A stretch of DNA of 64,000 bases from Pseudoflavonifractor capillosus. GTDB lineage: Bacteria > Bacillota > Clostridia > Oscillospirales > Oscillospiraceae. Positions 17,556 to 26,245 of this stretch are shown here, piece after piece. The translations under genes and the position numbers were made by a program. The stretch's first letter is position 1, and each line of letters starts with the position of its first letter. The DNA is taken from NCBI RefSeq assembly GCF_016899775.1, contig NZ_JACJJE010000005.1, positions 48,141 through 112,140 of the forward strand, written 5' to 3'. The notes beneath the pieces were generated by a model, which saw only the letters and a program-made list of their open reading frames with translations, had not been told where the DNA came from and did not search any database.

Positions 17556-17727
17556 TGTGACACCTCCGTTTCTCGCGGCAAAGCCCAGCGCAGCGGGTTT
17601 GCCGCGAAGAGGAGGGGCCGGCCGCCGGGATAAGCGGAATCGCGCCAGCGGTTCCGCGTTCCATAAGGCCGAGTCCCGACGAGGTCCAATCTTGGGGCTT
17701 GTCGATGATTAGGATTCCGTTTGCCAT
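17548..17727 (-). pseudogene. Duplicated 5' end of truB with repeat-derived tail
   Basis: A 59-codon frame beginning ATG with GGGAGG upstream. Its first 16 residues (MANGILIIDKPQDWTS) copy the truB N-terminus, and the DNA is nearly the same as 17510-17555. After codon 16 it runs into unrelated sequence containing a covarying hairpin (17574-17582/17598-17606, with inner pairs 17584-17586/17595-17597) of a type also seen at 55344-55376. Its TAA (17548-17550) overlaps the truB start by 8 bases, so ribosomes could couple into truB. Probably made by insertion of a repeat with duplication of the target region. Confidence 0.75.
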
Positions 17728-17739
17728 AAAACCTCCCGG

Positions 17740-18702
17740 TTATTGGCCCTTCCGGCCCTGTACCGTCCGGATGGCCTCCATCAGGACCTGCTTGGTGTGA
17801 GGAATGTCCCCCTCCACCGTGGCCCCGGCGGCAGCGGCGTGGCCGCCGCCCCCCAGAAGGGCGCAGACCGAGCTGGCGTTCAGGTCGTCCGGGTCGGTGC
17901 GCAGGGAGATCTTGCAGGAGCCGTCCTTCCGCTCCCGGATGGTGACCCCGGTCTTGACCCCCTCCACCTGGCCCACGAAGGCGGCGATGTCCTCCGCGTC
18001 CCGCTCGTCCGCCTGGAGGGTGTCCATCATGCTGAGGCTGATGGCGGCGATGGCGATCTCCCCGTTGTCGTGGAACTCCAGGGACTCGGTGAGCATGCTC
18101 TCCAGCCGCAGCCGCTTGAAGCTCTTGGTGCGGAAGTGGCGCTTGTTCAGCTCCGCCGTGGGGATGCCCGTGTCCATGAGGGCGGCGGCCACCCGGTGGG
18201 TGCCGGCGGAGGTGTTCCCGTACACGAAGCAGCCGCAGTCGGTGGACACGGCCACATAGAGGGGGAGGGCAATCTCCCGGGTGATGGGGGTGATTCCCTG
18301 GAGAATGTCGTACATCAGCTCGCCGCAGGCGGCCCGGGCAGCGTCCAGACAGGTATTTTGGGCGAAAAACTCCTGGGAGGGGTGGTGGTCAATGGCCAGG
18401 TCTACCCGCTCCAGATACTGCTGGGCGTTGTCCGGGAACAGCCCCCGGGCGGCCATATCCACCGACACCACGGCCTCCGGACGAAAATCCTCCGGGGCCA
18501 GCAGGCCCTCCAGATAGGGGGAGAACAGGGAGGTGGTCTCCGGGTTGGGGAGCACGTGGGCTGTCTTGCCCAGGTCCCGCAGACCCCGGCACAGGGCGGC
18601 GGCGCAGCCCACCGTGTCCCCGTCCGGGCGCACGTGGGTGAGAATCAGGTAGCCGTCGTGGTTTTTGAGAAATTCCCCGGTCTGCTCAACGGTGAAGTTC
18701 AT
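17740..18702 (-). CDS. nrnA: DHH-family phosphoesterase (nano-RNase / pAp phosphatase)
   Basis: A 320-residue DHH/DHHA1 phosphoesterase that degrades very short RNAs and dephosphorylates pAp. Visible motifs are THVRPDGDTVG (motif I), VDMAARG, AIDHHPSQ (DHH motif) and the DHHA1 substrate loop GGGGHAAAAGA near the C-terminus. ATG 18702 overlaps the rbfA stop by 4 bases. The rbfA-nrnA-truB order is the standard Firmicute arrangement. Confidence 0.94.
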   Translation of the reverse strand: MNFTVEQTGEFLKNHDGYLILTHVRPDGDTVGCAAALCRGLRDLGKTAHVLPNPETTSLFSPYLEGLLAPEDFRPEAVVSVDMAARGLFPDNAQQYLERVDLAIDHHPSQEFFAQNTCLDAARAACGELMYDILQGITPITREIALPLYVAVSTDCGCFVYGNTSAGTHRVAAALMDTGIPTAELNKRHFRTKSFKRLRLESMLTESLEFHDNGEIAIAAISLSMMDTLQADERDAEDIAAFVGQVEGVKTGVTIRERKDGSCKISLRTDPDDLNASSVCALLGGGGHAAAAGATVEGDIPHTKQVLMEAIRTVQGRKGQ

Positions 18703-19094
18703 TCCTCGTCCTCCTCCTGGTCCTCGCCATAGTGGTTGTCCGGGTTGACCGGCTTGACCACCTCCGGGTCCCGGAGCATGGAGAGGATGCGGGCCCCGTG
18801 GTCGATGGAGTCGTCGGGGACAAAGGACAGCTCCGGGGTGTTGCGCAGGTTCAGGGTGCGGCCCAGCTCCCGGCGCAGATAGCCTCCGGCGGACTTCAGG
18901 CCCTTGAGCACCTGAGTCTCCTGGCTCTTATCCAGGACGCTCACGTAGATCTTGGCGAATTTCAGGTCCGGCGTGGTGTTCACCGACGTCACCGAGATCA
19001 TGCCGGTGACCCGGGGGTCCTTCACCGTGGGGATGAGGGAGGACAGCTCACGCTGGATCTCCTCGTTAATGCGGCCGATGCGATTGCTTGCCAT
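18699..19094 (-). CDS. rbfA: Ribosome-binding factor A
   Basis: A 131-residue KH-like protein that helps mature the 5' end of 16S rRNA in the small subunit. RIGRINEEIQRELSSLI and the RVTGMISVTSV strand are typical. The C-terminal acidic tail (EDQEEDEE) is longer than needed. It is separated from infB by 879 bases of repeat DNA, unlike the tight spacing usual in this operon. The ribosome site GGAGAA lies just before ATG. Confidence 0.94.
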   Translation of the reverse strand: MASNRIGRINEEIQRELSSLIPTVKDPRVTGMISVTSVNTTPDLKFAKIYVSVLDKSQETQVLKGLKSAGGYLRRELGRTLNLRNTPELSFVPDDSIDHGARILSMLRDPEVVKPVNPDNHYGEDQEEDEE

Positions 19095-19973
19095 AGTGGG
19101 TTCTCCTTTCCTTTGTGGTCAGAGAGTGGGTTTTGTTATATGGGGATAGTCGTACGAATATTGATAGCCTTCCCCCTGGGGGAAAGTGCCCCCGAAGGGG
19201 GCGGATGAGGGGACAGGTTAAGGCGCAGATCCGTGGTAGGGCGGGGGCTTGCCCCCGCCGCCTCTTTTCGTTCCCTTTCAGGGAATGAGGGGAGAATTTC
19301 GCCGCTCCGGCGGCGAGTGACTTTCTCAGCGATGAGAAAGTCACCAAAGAATCGCCGGGGGACGGCTCAGGATGGGCGCTTATGCGCCCATATTCGCCTT
19401 TCCCCCGGTCCCCCGTTACGGAGGACGCGCTCCTGAGAGACTGTGCGTCATTTCCGGCGCGCAAAAATGGAGTGGCTTTCCGCGATTCCTCTCGGGCCAC
19501 TGGGCCCTGGGTTTGCAAAAATTGCCGCTGGTGCGGTTTCACTACTGCGCCTGGCTTTGCCGAGCCAACGCTCCCGGTGCGTTTACCGCCGTAGGGGCGC
19601 ACATTGTGCGCCCGCCAAACCTTCCCCTCGGGGGGAAGGTGCCCCAGTGCGCACACTGGGGCGGATGAGGGGACAGGTTTCAGATCTTTTGTAGGGGCGG
19701 CCCCATGTGGCCATCCGTCCCGGAGGTTTCCGCAACCTGTAGGGCGGGGGCTTGCCCCTGCCGCATGTTTATAGGGCGCGCCGTCTTACGCACCAACGGG
19801 AACAAAAGAGGCGAAACGCAGTTTCGCACAGAGTTTCTTTGCTTACTTTCTTTGTCAAAGAAAGTAAGCAGGACGGGCGAAACCGCCCGCCCTGCTGTTG
19901 GGGTTATTGAACATCAAAATGGGGTCCGGCGAAGGACATTCTGCATTCCTGCATTCTGCCTTCTGCATTAAAA
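19095..19973 (-). repeat. Composite intergenic repeat, copy B, inside the infB operon
   Basis: An 879-base gap with no gene. Read on the minus strand it has a hairpin near infB (19841-19853/19857-19869), the palindrome at about 19693-19716, the inverted copy of the shared core (19452-19511), hairpin arms ATGGGCGC/GCGCCCAT (19372-19379/19384-19391), and the end hairpin (19317-19328/19333-19344) followed by GCCGC/GGCGGC, ending before rbfA. Orientation follows transcription. A short TGCATTC direct repeat lies near 19945-19965. Confidence 0.8.
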
Positions 19974-22373
19974 TCAGACCTCGATCTGCTCCATGATATA
20001 GGCCTCCACGATATCGCCCTCTTTGATGTCCTGGAACTTCTCAAAGGTAATGCCGCACTCATAGCCGGCGGCCACTTCCTTGACGGAGTCCTTGAACCGC
20101 TGGAGGGAGGCGATGGCGCCATCGTAGATGACGATGTTGTCCCGGAGCAGGCGCATCTGGGCGCCGCGCTGCATCTTGCCGTCCAGCACGTAGCAGCCGG
20201 CCACCATGCCCACGCCGGTGATGCGGAACACGTTGCGCACCTCGGCCCGGCCCAGGTCCACTTCCTTGAACTTGGGGGTGAGCATGCCCTTCATGGCCGC
20301 CTCGATCTCGTTGATGGCGTCGTAGATGACCCGGTACATGCGCATATCCACGTGGCTGCGGGCGGCGCTCTCCTTGGCGTTGGCGTCGGGCCGCACGTTG
20401 AAGCCCACGATGATGGCGCCGGAGGTGGTGGCCAGCATCACGTCGGACTCGTTGATGGCGCCCACGGCGCAGTGGATGACCCGCACCCGGACCTCCTCGT
20501 TGGACAGCTTCTCCAGGGAGGACTTCACCGCCTCAGCGGAGCCCTGGACGTCGGCCTTGACGATGACGTTCAGGTTCTTCATCTCGCCGGCCTGAATCTG
20601 GCTGAACAGGTCCTCCAGGGTGACCTTGCCCACATTGCTGTTCAGGGCGTTCTTCTGCTCGGCCTTGCGCTGCTCGGCCAGCTCCCGGGCCATGCGCTCG
20701 TCGGCCACGGCGTGGAAGTCGTCGCCCGCCTCAGGCACCTCGCCCATGCCGATGATCTCCACGGGGACGGAGGGGCCGGCCTCGGTGACCTTCTGGCCCT
20801 TATCGTTGGTCATGGCGCGGACACGGCCCACGGCGGTGCCGGCGATGATCACGTCGCCCTGCTTCAGGGTGCCGTTCTGCACCAGCAGGGTGGCCACGGG
20901 GCCGCGGCCCTTGTCCAGCCGGGCCTCGATGACCGCGCCGTGGGCGGAGCGGTTGGGATTGGCCTTCAGTTCCCGCATCTCGGCGGTGAGGACCACCATG
21001 TCCAGCAGGTTGTCGATGCCCATGCCGGTTTTCGCGGAGATGGGGCAGATAATGGTCTCGCCGCCCCACTCCTCGGGCACCAGCTCGTACTCGGTGAGCT
21101 GCTGCATGATGCGGTCGGGGTTGGCGGTGGGTTTATCCATCTTGTTGATGGCCACGATAATGGGGATCTCAGCGGCCTTGGCGTGGTTGATGGACTCTAC
21201 GGTCTGAGGCATGATGCCGTCGTCGGCGGCCACCACCAGGATGGCGATGTCGGTGACCATGGCGCCCCGGGCGCGCATGGCGGTAAAGGCCTCATGGCCG
21301 GGGGTGTCCAGGAAGGTGACGGGCTTGCCGCCCACGTCCACCTGATAGGCGCCGATGTGCTGAGTGATGCCGCCGGCCTCGCCGGAGACCACGTTGGCGT
21401 GGCGGATATAGTCCAGCAGAGAGGTCTTGCCGTGGTCCACGTGGCCCATGACCACCACCACGGGGGCGCGGGGGACCAGATCCTCCTCCTTGTCCTCGGT
21501 GGTGTCAATGAGCTTCTCCTCGATGGTGACCACCACTTCCTTCTCCACCTTGCAGCCCAGCTCCATGGCCACCAGGGCGGCGGTGTCGTAGTCGATGATC
21601 TCGCTGAGAGAGGCCATGACGCCCATCTTCATCAGGGTCTTGACTACCTCGGCGCCAGTCTTCTTCATGCGGGAGGCCAGCTCGCCCACGCCGATCTCGT
21701 CGGGGATCATCACCTTCACGGGGGCCTTCTTGGCAATCTCCAGCTGGAGGCGGCGCATCTTCTCGGCCTCCTCCTGGCGGCGCTTGTTGCCGGGGCCCTG
21801 CTGACGGCCCCGCTGGCGCTGGGCGTTGCGGCCCTGGAACTTCTGCTTGCCGCCGCCCTGCTGCTGGCGCTCGGTGGTGAAGTTCTCCAGCCGCTCGTCG
21901 TACTTCTCCAGGTTTACCGCCTGGCCGCCCCGGGTGTCCACCACCTTCTTGGCGGGGGTGCGGGAGGCGGGCTTATTGGAGGCGGGGGCCTGGGCCTGGC
22001 CCTGGGGCTTGGCGCTCTGGGCGGCGGGCTTGGCGGCGCTCTGGTTCTGGGCGGGCTGCTTGGCCGGCTGGCTGTTGGCGCTCTTGGCCTGCTGTTGGCC
22101 CTGAGCGGGCTGCTTGGGGGCGGGAGCGGCGCTCTTGGCGGCGGCCGGCTCGTGGTACACATCGGCGTAGATGGACTCGATAGAGTCCACCTGGTTGTGC
22201 TGGGTCAGATATTCAAACACGATGGACAGCTCCTGGTCGGTCAGGGGCTGCATATGGTTCTTGGGGGGATGGCCGTACTGGGTCAGAATGTCCATGATCT
22301 CCTTGGAAGGGAGCTCTTTGGACCCCCGCTTGAAATCCTTGGCAACCTTGTGAATGGGATATTTTATCATCAT
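19974..22373 (-). CDS. infB: Translation initiation factor IF-2
   Basis: The GTPase that brings initiator tRNA to the 30S subunit; 799 residues. An N-terminal IF2_N domain is followed by a Gln/Ala/Lys-rich linker and a basic stretch ([19 protein letters not shown]). A second IF2_N motif then leads to the G domain: G1 [10 protein letters not shown]3 DTPGHEAF, G4 NKMD. The C-terminal domains follow. The frame opens at GTG 22385, but the GAGGTGG ribosome site overlaps that codon, so ATG 22373 is the likely start. Confidence 0.96.
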   Translation of the reverse strand: MMIKYPIHKVAKDFKRGSKELPSKEIMDILTQYGHPPKNHMQPLTDQELSIVFEYLTQHNQVDSIESIYADVYHEPAAAKSAAPAPKQPAQGQQQAKSANSQPAKQPAQNQSAAKPAAQSAKPQGQAQAPASNKPASRTPAKKVVDTRGGQAVNLEKYDERLENFTTERQQQGGGKQKFQGRNAQRQRGRQQGPGNKRRQEEAEKMRRLQLEIAKKAPVKVMIPDEIGVGELASRMKKTGAEVVKTLMKMGVMASLSEIIDYDTAALVAMELGCKVEKEVVVTIEEKLIDTTEDKEEDLVPRAPVVVVMGHVDHGKTSLLDYIRHANVVSGEAGGITQHIGAYQVDVGGKPVTFLDTPGHEAFTAMRARGAMVTDIAILVVAADDGIMPQTVESINHAKAAEIPIIVAINKMDKPTANPDRIMQQLTEYELVPEEWGGETIICPISAKTGMGIDNLLDMVVLTAEMRELKANPNRSAHGAVIEARLDKGRGPVATLLVQNGTLKQGDVIIAGTAVGRVRAMTNDKGQKVTEAGPSVPVEIIGMGEVPEAGDDFHAVADERMARELAEQRKAEQKNALNSNVGKVTLEDLFSQIQAGEMKNLNVIVKADVQGSAEAVKSSLEKLSNEEVRVRVIHCAVGAINESDVMLATTSGAIIVGFNVRPDANAKESAARSHVDMRMYRVIYDAINEIEAAMKGMLTPKFKEVDLGRAEVRNVFRITGVGMVAGCYVLDGKMQRGAQMRLLRDNIVIYDGAIASLQRFKDSVKEVAAGYECGITFEKFQDIKEGDIVEAYIMEQIEV

Positions 22374-22393
22374 ATGGGGAGCCACCTCGTTTC

Positions 22394-23023
22394 TTAGGGA
22401 TGATGCCGGAACTTGCCGGACAGCTTACGGCCGCCGGGACCGGCCTTGGAAAGACCGCTGGGGCGGGCAGAGCGTTTGGGACCGTCCTCCCGCTTGCCGG
22501 GAGTACCCCGGGCCGGGCCGGAGGACTTCCGGGCGGCCTTGGGCTTCTTGGGGGCGGAGGGTTTCTCCTGCTCCGGCGGAGGGACCGCCCAGGGTTTTCT
22601 TTGTTTGCCCTCCCGCAGGTTCTTCTCGTGCTGGCGTTTCTCTCTCTGCCGCTGGAGGGTCTTGTCTGCCTTCGCCTTCAGCTGCTGGGCGGCGGGGCCG
22701 TACTTCTCCGGGTCCCGGGCGAAGAGCTTCTGCACCAGGGAGGAGGCGAAGCCCACGTCCGTCAGGGCCAGCATAGCGCAGCTGCCCCGGCCCATGGCGA
22801 AGCCCAGCTCCGCCTTGGTAAAGGGGACCTCCAGCCAGAGCACGTTGCCCGCCTCGCCAAAGTGGGCGGCCCGGCGGAAGGTGTTGGAGGCCGCGTCACA
22901 GGCCAGCAGTACCAGCTTGGCCTGCCTGGCGCGGCAGGCGGCCCCCACCGGCTCCTCGCCGATCTCCAGGCGGCCGGCCTTACGGGCCAGTCCCAGCATG
23001 TGGAGAATGGGGTCATTGGGCAT
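22394..23023 (-). CDS. ylxQ: YlxQ, L7Ae-family RNA-binding protein with long basic tail
   Basis: A 209-residue protein. Residues 1-100 are the L7Ae/L30e fold ([32 protein letters not shown]), which binds kink-turn RNA. Homologues are usually about 100 residues. Here the second half is a low-complexity Lys/Arg/Pro/Gly tail ([16 protein letters not shown]), likely disordered and nucleic-acid binding. Its start overlaps ylxR by 11 bases. Position between ylxR and infB is conserved. Confidence 0.9.
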   Translation of the reverse strand: MPNDPILHMLGLARKAGRLEIGEEPVGAACRARQAKLVLLACDAASNTFRRAAHFGEAGNVLWLEVPFTKAELGFAMGRGSCAMLALTDVGFASSLVQKLFARDPEKYGPAAQQLKAKADKTLQRQREKRQHEKNLREGKQRKPWAVPPPEQEKPSAPKKPKAARKSSGPARGTPGKREDGPKRSARPSGLSKAGPGGRKLSGKFRHHP

Positions 23024-23291
23024 CTGTGGGCACCTCCTTCATCTGCTCCTCCAGGGCCTCCCACACCTCAGGGGGGAGGGGGGCGGAGAAGGCGCGCTCC
23101 AGAGCCTTGGACTTTCGCGCCTTGGCCAGACAGGCCGGATCGGGGCACACATAGGCTCCCCGACCGGGCAGCTTGCCCCGGAAGTCCAGGGAGACCTGCC
23201 CCTCCGGAGACTTGACCACCCGAATCAGCTCCTTCTTGGGCTTCATCTCCCGGCAGCCGACGCACTGGCGCATGGGTATTTTCTTGGGCAC
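23013..23291 (-). CDS. ylxR: YlxR (DUF448) RNA-binding protein
   Basis: A small basic protein with the family motif MRQCVGCREMKPKKELIRVV and GRGAYVCPDPACL. YlxR folds around an RNA-binding surface and is encoded between nusA and infB in many Firmicutes. GTG 23291 is preferred because AAGGGTGG lies 8 bases upstream; the frame also allows GTG 23303, but the spacing is too short. Two CxxC-like pairs (CVGC, CPDPAC) could bind metal. Confidence 0.9.
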   Translation of the reverse strand: MPKKIPMRQCVGCREMKPKKELIRVVKSPEGQVSLDFRGKLPGRGAYVCPDPACLAKARKSKALERAFSAPLPPEVWEALEEQMKEVPTDAQ

Positions 23292-23311
23292 GTTCCGCAC
23301 CACCCTTCGAC

Positions 23312-23468
23312 GAATTAGGAATTAGGAGTTAGGAATTAGAAATAAATTATTTTTATACCTGGCGGCTTTGCGATTTTTAGATAGGAGATAGGAGTTTTGG
23401 GGTCCGGCGCAGCCGGACGTTTCAAATGCGCGCTCCGCGCGCTCCATAACTCCTAATTCCTAATTTTT
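23312..23468. repeat. Small element with AATTAGGAATTAGGAG inverted ends
   Basis: Between nusA and ylxR the sequence AATTAGGAATTAGGAGTTA (from about 23313) is mirrored by TAACTCCTAATTCCTAATT (about 23446-23464). The interior holds a GGTCCGGCGCAGCCGGAC hairpin and GCGCGCTCCGCGCGC. It resembles a small non-autonomous repeat lying inside the operon. Confidence 0.6.
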
Positions 23469-23473
23469 TGCAC

Positions 23474-24703
23474 TCAGTTTTCTTCCGCAGAAGCGGGCTC
23501 CTCAGCCTCGGCAGTCTCTTCCGCGGGCGCTTCGGCCTCGTCCGCCGGGGCCTCGTTCGCCGGGGCCTCCTCTGCAAATAAATCCTCCTCGGGCTCCTCG
23601 ATGGGCTCCAGGGGGGCGGAGGCGGGCTTGATGTCGATCTTGAAGCCGGTGAGCTTGGCGGCCAGCCGGGCGTTCTGGCCCTCCTTGCCGATGGCCAGGG
23701 AGAGCTGGTCGTCAGGGACCACCACCCGGCAGCTCTTGCCGTCGGGGAGGGGGTCCACGCTGATCACGTCGGCGGGGGAGAGGGCGGCGGCGATGTACTC
23801 GGCGGGGTCCTCAGAGTACTTGATGATGTCCATCTTCTCGCCCTTGAGCTCCTCCACGATGGTGTTCACACGCTGGCCCCGGGGACCCACGCAGGCGCCG
23901 ATGGGGTCCACGTTGGGGTCGGCGGACCACACCGCCAGCTTGGTGCGGGAGCCCGCCTCACGGGCCACCGACTTGATCTCCACGGTGCCGTCGAAGATCT
24001 CGGGCACCTCCAGCTCGAAGAGGCGCTTCACCAGGCCGGGGTGGGTGCGGGAGATGAGGACCTGGGGGCCCTTGGTGGCCTTGCGGACCTCCACCATGTA
24101 CACCTTCAGCCGCTGGCCCTCCACATAGTGCTCGCCCTTCACCTGCTCGTTGGGGCCCAGATAGGCGTCGGTGAACTCAGAGCCGGAGCGGATGCGCAGG
24201 GTGGCAGCCCCGGTACGGGGATCGATGCGGGTGACCTCGCCGGTGAGCAGCTCGTGCTCCTTGGAGGAGAACTCGTCGTACACCATGCCCTGCTCCGCCT
24301 CCCGGATGCCCTGGATGATGACCTGGCGGGCGGTCTGGGCGGCGATGCGGCCAAAGCTCTTGGGCTTGATCTCAATGCGGACCACGTCCCCCAGCTGGGC
24401 TCGGGGGAGGGCGGCCTGGGCCTCGGCCAGGCTGATCTCGGTGGCGGGGTTGTCTACCTCCTCCACCACGTCCTTTTTCAGGAACATGCGCACGGTGTTG
24501 GTCTCCGGATTGGCGTCCACCACCAGGTTGTCGCCCACGCCCTCGTGGTCCCGGCGGTAGGCGGAGACCAGGGCCTGGGTGATCTTCTCCATCATATAGC
24601 CGGGCTTGATCCCCTTCTCCTGCTCGATCTGAGCGATGGCGGCGAAAAACTCGGGACCGTCCAGCTCGTTGTTGTTGACTTTCTTGGTCGTCTTCTTAGC
24701 CAC
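23474..24703 (-). CDS. nusA: Transcription elongation factor NusA
   Basis: A 409-residue factor that binds RNA polymerase and nascent RNA and controls pausing and termination. The N-terminal polymerase-binding domain is followed by an S1 domain (about residues 135-200) and KH domains containing IGACVGPRGQRVNTIVEEL and LAIGKEGQNARLAAKL. The C-terminal 45 residues are an Ala/Glu/Pro-rich acidic tail (EEAPANEAPADEAEA) beyond the KH2 domain. The operon order rimP-nusA-ylxR-ylxQ-infB is canonical. Confidence 0.96.
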   Translation of the reverse strand: MAKKTTKKVNNNELDGPEFFAAIAQIEQEKGIKPGYMMEKITQALVSAYRRDHEGVGDNLVVDANPETNTVRMFLKKDVVEEVDNPATEISLAEAQAALPRAQLGDVVRIEIKPKSFGRIAAQTARQVIIQGIREAEQGMVYDEFSSKEHELLTGEVTRIDPRTGAATLRIRSGSEFTDAYLGPNEQVKGEHYVEGQRLKVYMVEVRKATKGPQVLISRTHPGLVKRLFELEVPEIFDGTVEIKSVAREAGSRTKLAVWSADPNVDPIGACVGPRGQRVNTIVEELKGEKMDIIKYSEDPAEYIAAALSPADVISVDPLPDGKSCRVVVPDDQLSLAIGKEGQNARLAAKLTGFKIDIKPASAPLEPIEEPEEDLFAEEAPANEAPADEAEAPAEETAEAEEPASAEEN

Positions 24704-24725
24704 GAATGTTTCCTCCTAAACTGCC

Positions 24726-25181
24726 TCAGAAGCGGGGGTACAGCCGCACCTGGGCTACTTCTTGCTTGGTAAAGACCATGGGCGCGCCGCCCACTTCCAG
24801 GGTCACGTCCCCGTCCTGCCAGGACTGGAGCAGCCCAATAAAATCCTTTCGGCCGTCCCGGGCCCGGTACAGGCGGACCTCCACCTCGGCCCCCTGGAAC
24901 TGGGTGAAGTGCTCGGGCTTTTTCAGCACCCGGTCGGCCCCGGCGGAGGACACCTCGAAGGTGTAGCTCCCCTCGATGGGGTCGGCCTCGTCCAGCTTGT
25001 CTGACAGGGGGCGGGAGACCGCCTCGCAGTCCTCAATGGACACCCCGTCCGCCTTGTCGATATAGACCCGCAGGAACCACTCCCCGGCCTCCTTTACATA
25101 CTCCACATCCCAGAGGGTGCAGCCCGCCGCCTCCACATAGGGGAGGGCCAGCTGGGCCACCGCGTCGGTTACCTTTGCCAT
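24726..25181 (-). CDS. rimP: Ribosome maturation factor RimP
   Basis: A 151-residue protein needed for 30S subunit maturation. Typical segments are YVEAAGCTLWDVEYVKEAG, LRVYIDKADGVSIEDCEAVSR and YTFEVSSAGADRVL (family SSPGxxRxL, here with Ala for Pro and Asp for the following residue). ATG 25181 has AGGAGG five bases upstream; the frame extends further but starts before the promoter leader ends. It is the first gene of the nusA-infB operon, preceded by its own promoter and a hairpin that may act as an attenuator. Confidence 0.93.
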   Translation of the reverse strand: MAKVTDAVAQLALPYVEAAGCTLWDVEYVKEAGEWFLRVYIDKADGVSIEDCEAVSRPLSDKLDEADPIEGSYTFEVSSAGADRVLKKPEHFTQFQGAEVEVRLYRARDGRKDFIGLLQSWQDGDVTLEVGGAPMVFTKQEVAQVRLYPRF

Positions 25182-25215
25182 ACATGCCTCCTGTGCCGGT
25201 CCCGGCCCTTTAGTC

Positions 25216-25246
25216 AAGGAAAAAGAGCGGAGCCGAAACCCCACTC
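25216..25246 (-). terminator. Terminator-like hairpin in the rimP leader
   Basis: On the minus strand GAGTGGGG pairs with CTCCGCTC (arms 25225-25232 and 25239-25246, with G-U pairs), followed by CTTTTTCC. It lies between the promoter and rimP, so it could attenuate the operon, for example under NusA or IF-2 autoregulation. Confidence 0.5.
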
Positions 25247-25275
25247 TAGCCAATACTACCATAATTTACTTTCCT

Positions 25276-25304
25276 ACTATACCATAGCCGAAACCGGATT
25301 GCAA
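25276..25304 (-). promoter_or_regulatory. Sigma-A promoter of the rimP-nusA-infB operon
   Basis: On the minus strand TTGCAA (25299-25304), 17 bases, TATAGT (25276-25281). The leader to rimP is about 90 bases. Confidence 0.75.
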
Positions 25305-25365
25305 GGGGTTTTCCAGATATTTTTTCCGGGCCCGGACAGGGGAGAACCCGTCCGGGCCCTGGGCG

Positions 25366-26070
25366 TCACGCGGCGCTGGAGAGATAGTCAAAGGGGAGCC
25401 GGCACTGGTAGGACTGGGCCTGTCCGCCGCCCTCCAGTGTGAAGGAGAGAGACAGGGTGCCGGAGGCGGGCGCATTGTCCGGCCCGTCGGAGTCTAGGGT
25501 GGCGGCCTGGAGGCTGTAACGGATTTCGGGAGTCCCGTTCTGGGCCTCATTCCAGAGGGAGGCGTCCGCCTGGGTGAGGGAGTACCACCGCGCCCCGCCG
25601 GCGGGGCGCCAGTCGGGGGCGGCCAGGCCGGTGTTGATTCCCGGGTCCAGCTCCAGCTCCCACTGGGAGACGGAGAGCTTTGGAACCCAGGCCGGGGGCT
25701 CGTCCCCGTCCCAGGTGGTGAGCAGAGAGAACTCGATCTCCCAGGCGGCGTCGCCGTACTTGGGGACGTCGGCGGGGGAGATGGCGCACACCGGCAGGAA
25801 GGCGTGGGCCTCAGAGGAGAGGCGGTTGGTGAGCTCCACCGGCTCCCCGGTCCAGAGAAAGTCGTGGGCGCCGGCGCACTGCTCCGCCTGCTGGGAGAGG
25901 GAGCGCAGGTGCGCGTCCCCGGCGTTCTCCAGCGCGGCCTGGTCCAGGACCGTCCACTGGGCCTGACGGGAGAGGACATGCCAGCCCCCCAAAGTGCCCA
26001 GAAGGACCAGCAGGACCCCGGCCAGAAGAAACGCCGGGCGCTTATGGGTGGAAAATCGGCTTCTGTCCAT
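25366..26070 (-). CDS. Membrane-anchored hypothetical protein, 234 residues
   Basis: One N-terminal membrane helix (FLLAGVLLVLLGTLGG) after a basic start, then an outer domain of about 195 residues rich in Trp, Glu and Asp without Cys pairs or known motifs. It is therefore probably held on the outside of the cell membrane. The start ATG 26070 follows GAGAGG. A GC-rich hairpin (about 25328-25367) overlaps and follows the stop but lacks a T tract on this strand. It stands alone between the rimP operon and the secreted repeat protein. I do not recognise the family. Confidence 0.65.
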   Translation of the reverse strand: MDRSRFSTHKRPAFLLAGVLLVLLGTLGGWHVLSRQAQWTVLDQAALENAGDAHLRSLSQQAEQCAGAHDFLWTGEPVELTNRLSSEAHAFLPVCAISPADVPKYGDAAWEIEFSLLTTWDGDEPPAWVPKLSVSQWELELDPGINTGLAAPDWRPAGGARWYSLTQADASLWNEAQNGTPEIRYSLQAATLDSDGPDNAPASGTLSLSFTLEGGGQAQSYQCRLPFDYLSSAA

Positions 26071-26180
26071 GATTTTCTGCCTCTCTGCTTCGTTTTATAC
26101 ATTATTTTTACCATAGTCCGGGGTGAATAGCAAGGGGAGACAGAGCGTTTCCCCGTTTTTTCCTTCATGGGGCGGGGGTA

Positions 26181-26217
26181 AAAGGATGGCGGACCGCCTC
26201 AGGGGAAGACGGTCCGC
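26181..26217 (-). terminator. Terminator of the secreted repeat-protein gene
   Basis: GCGGACCG/CGGTCCGC (26189-26196 with 26210-26217) followed on the minus strand by CATCCTTTTAC. Confidence 0.6.
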
Positions 26218-26245
26218 TGGAGCTGTCATTCAGTTACTTGGAAAA

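Noticed and set aside
20352..22397. 681-residue plus-strand frame over infB
   Set aside because: Composed of Gly, Leu, His, Val repeats that mirror infB codons on the other strand; a GC-frame shadow.
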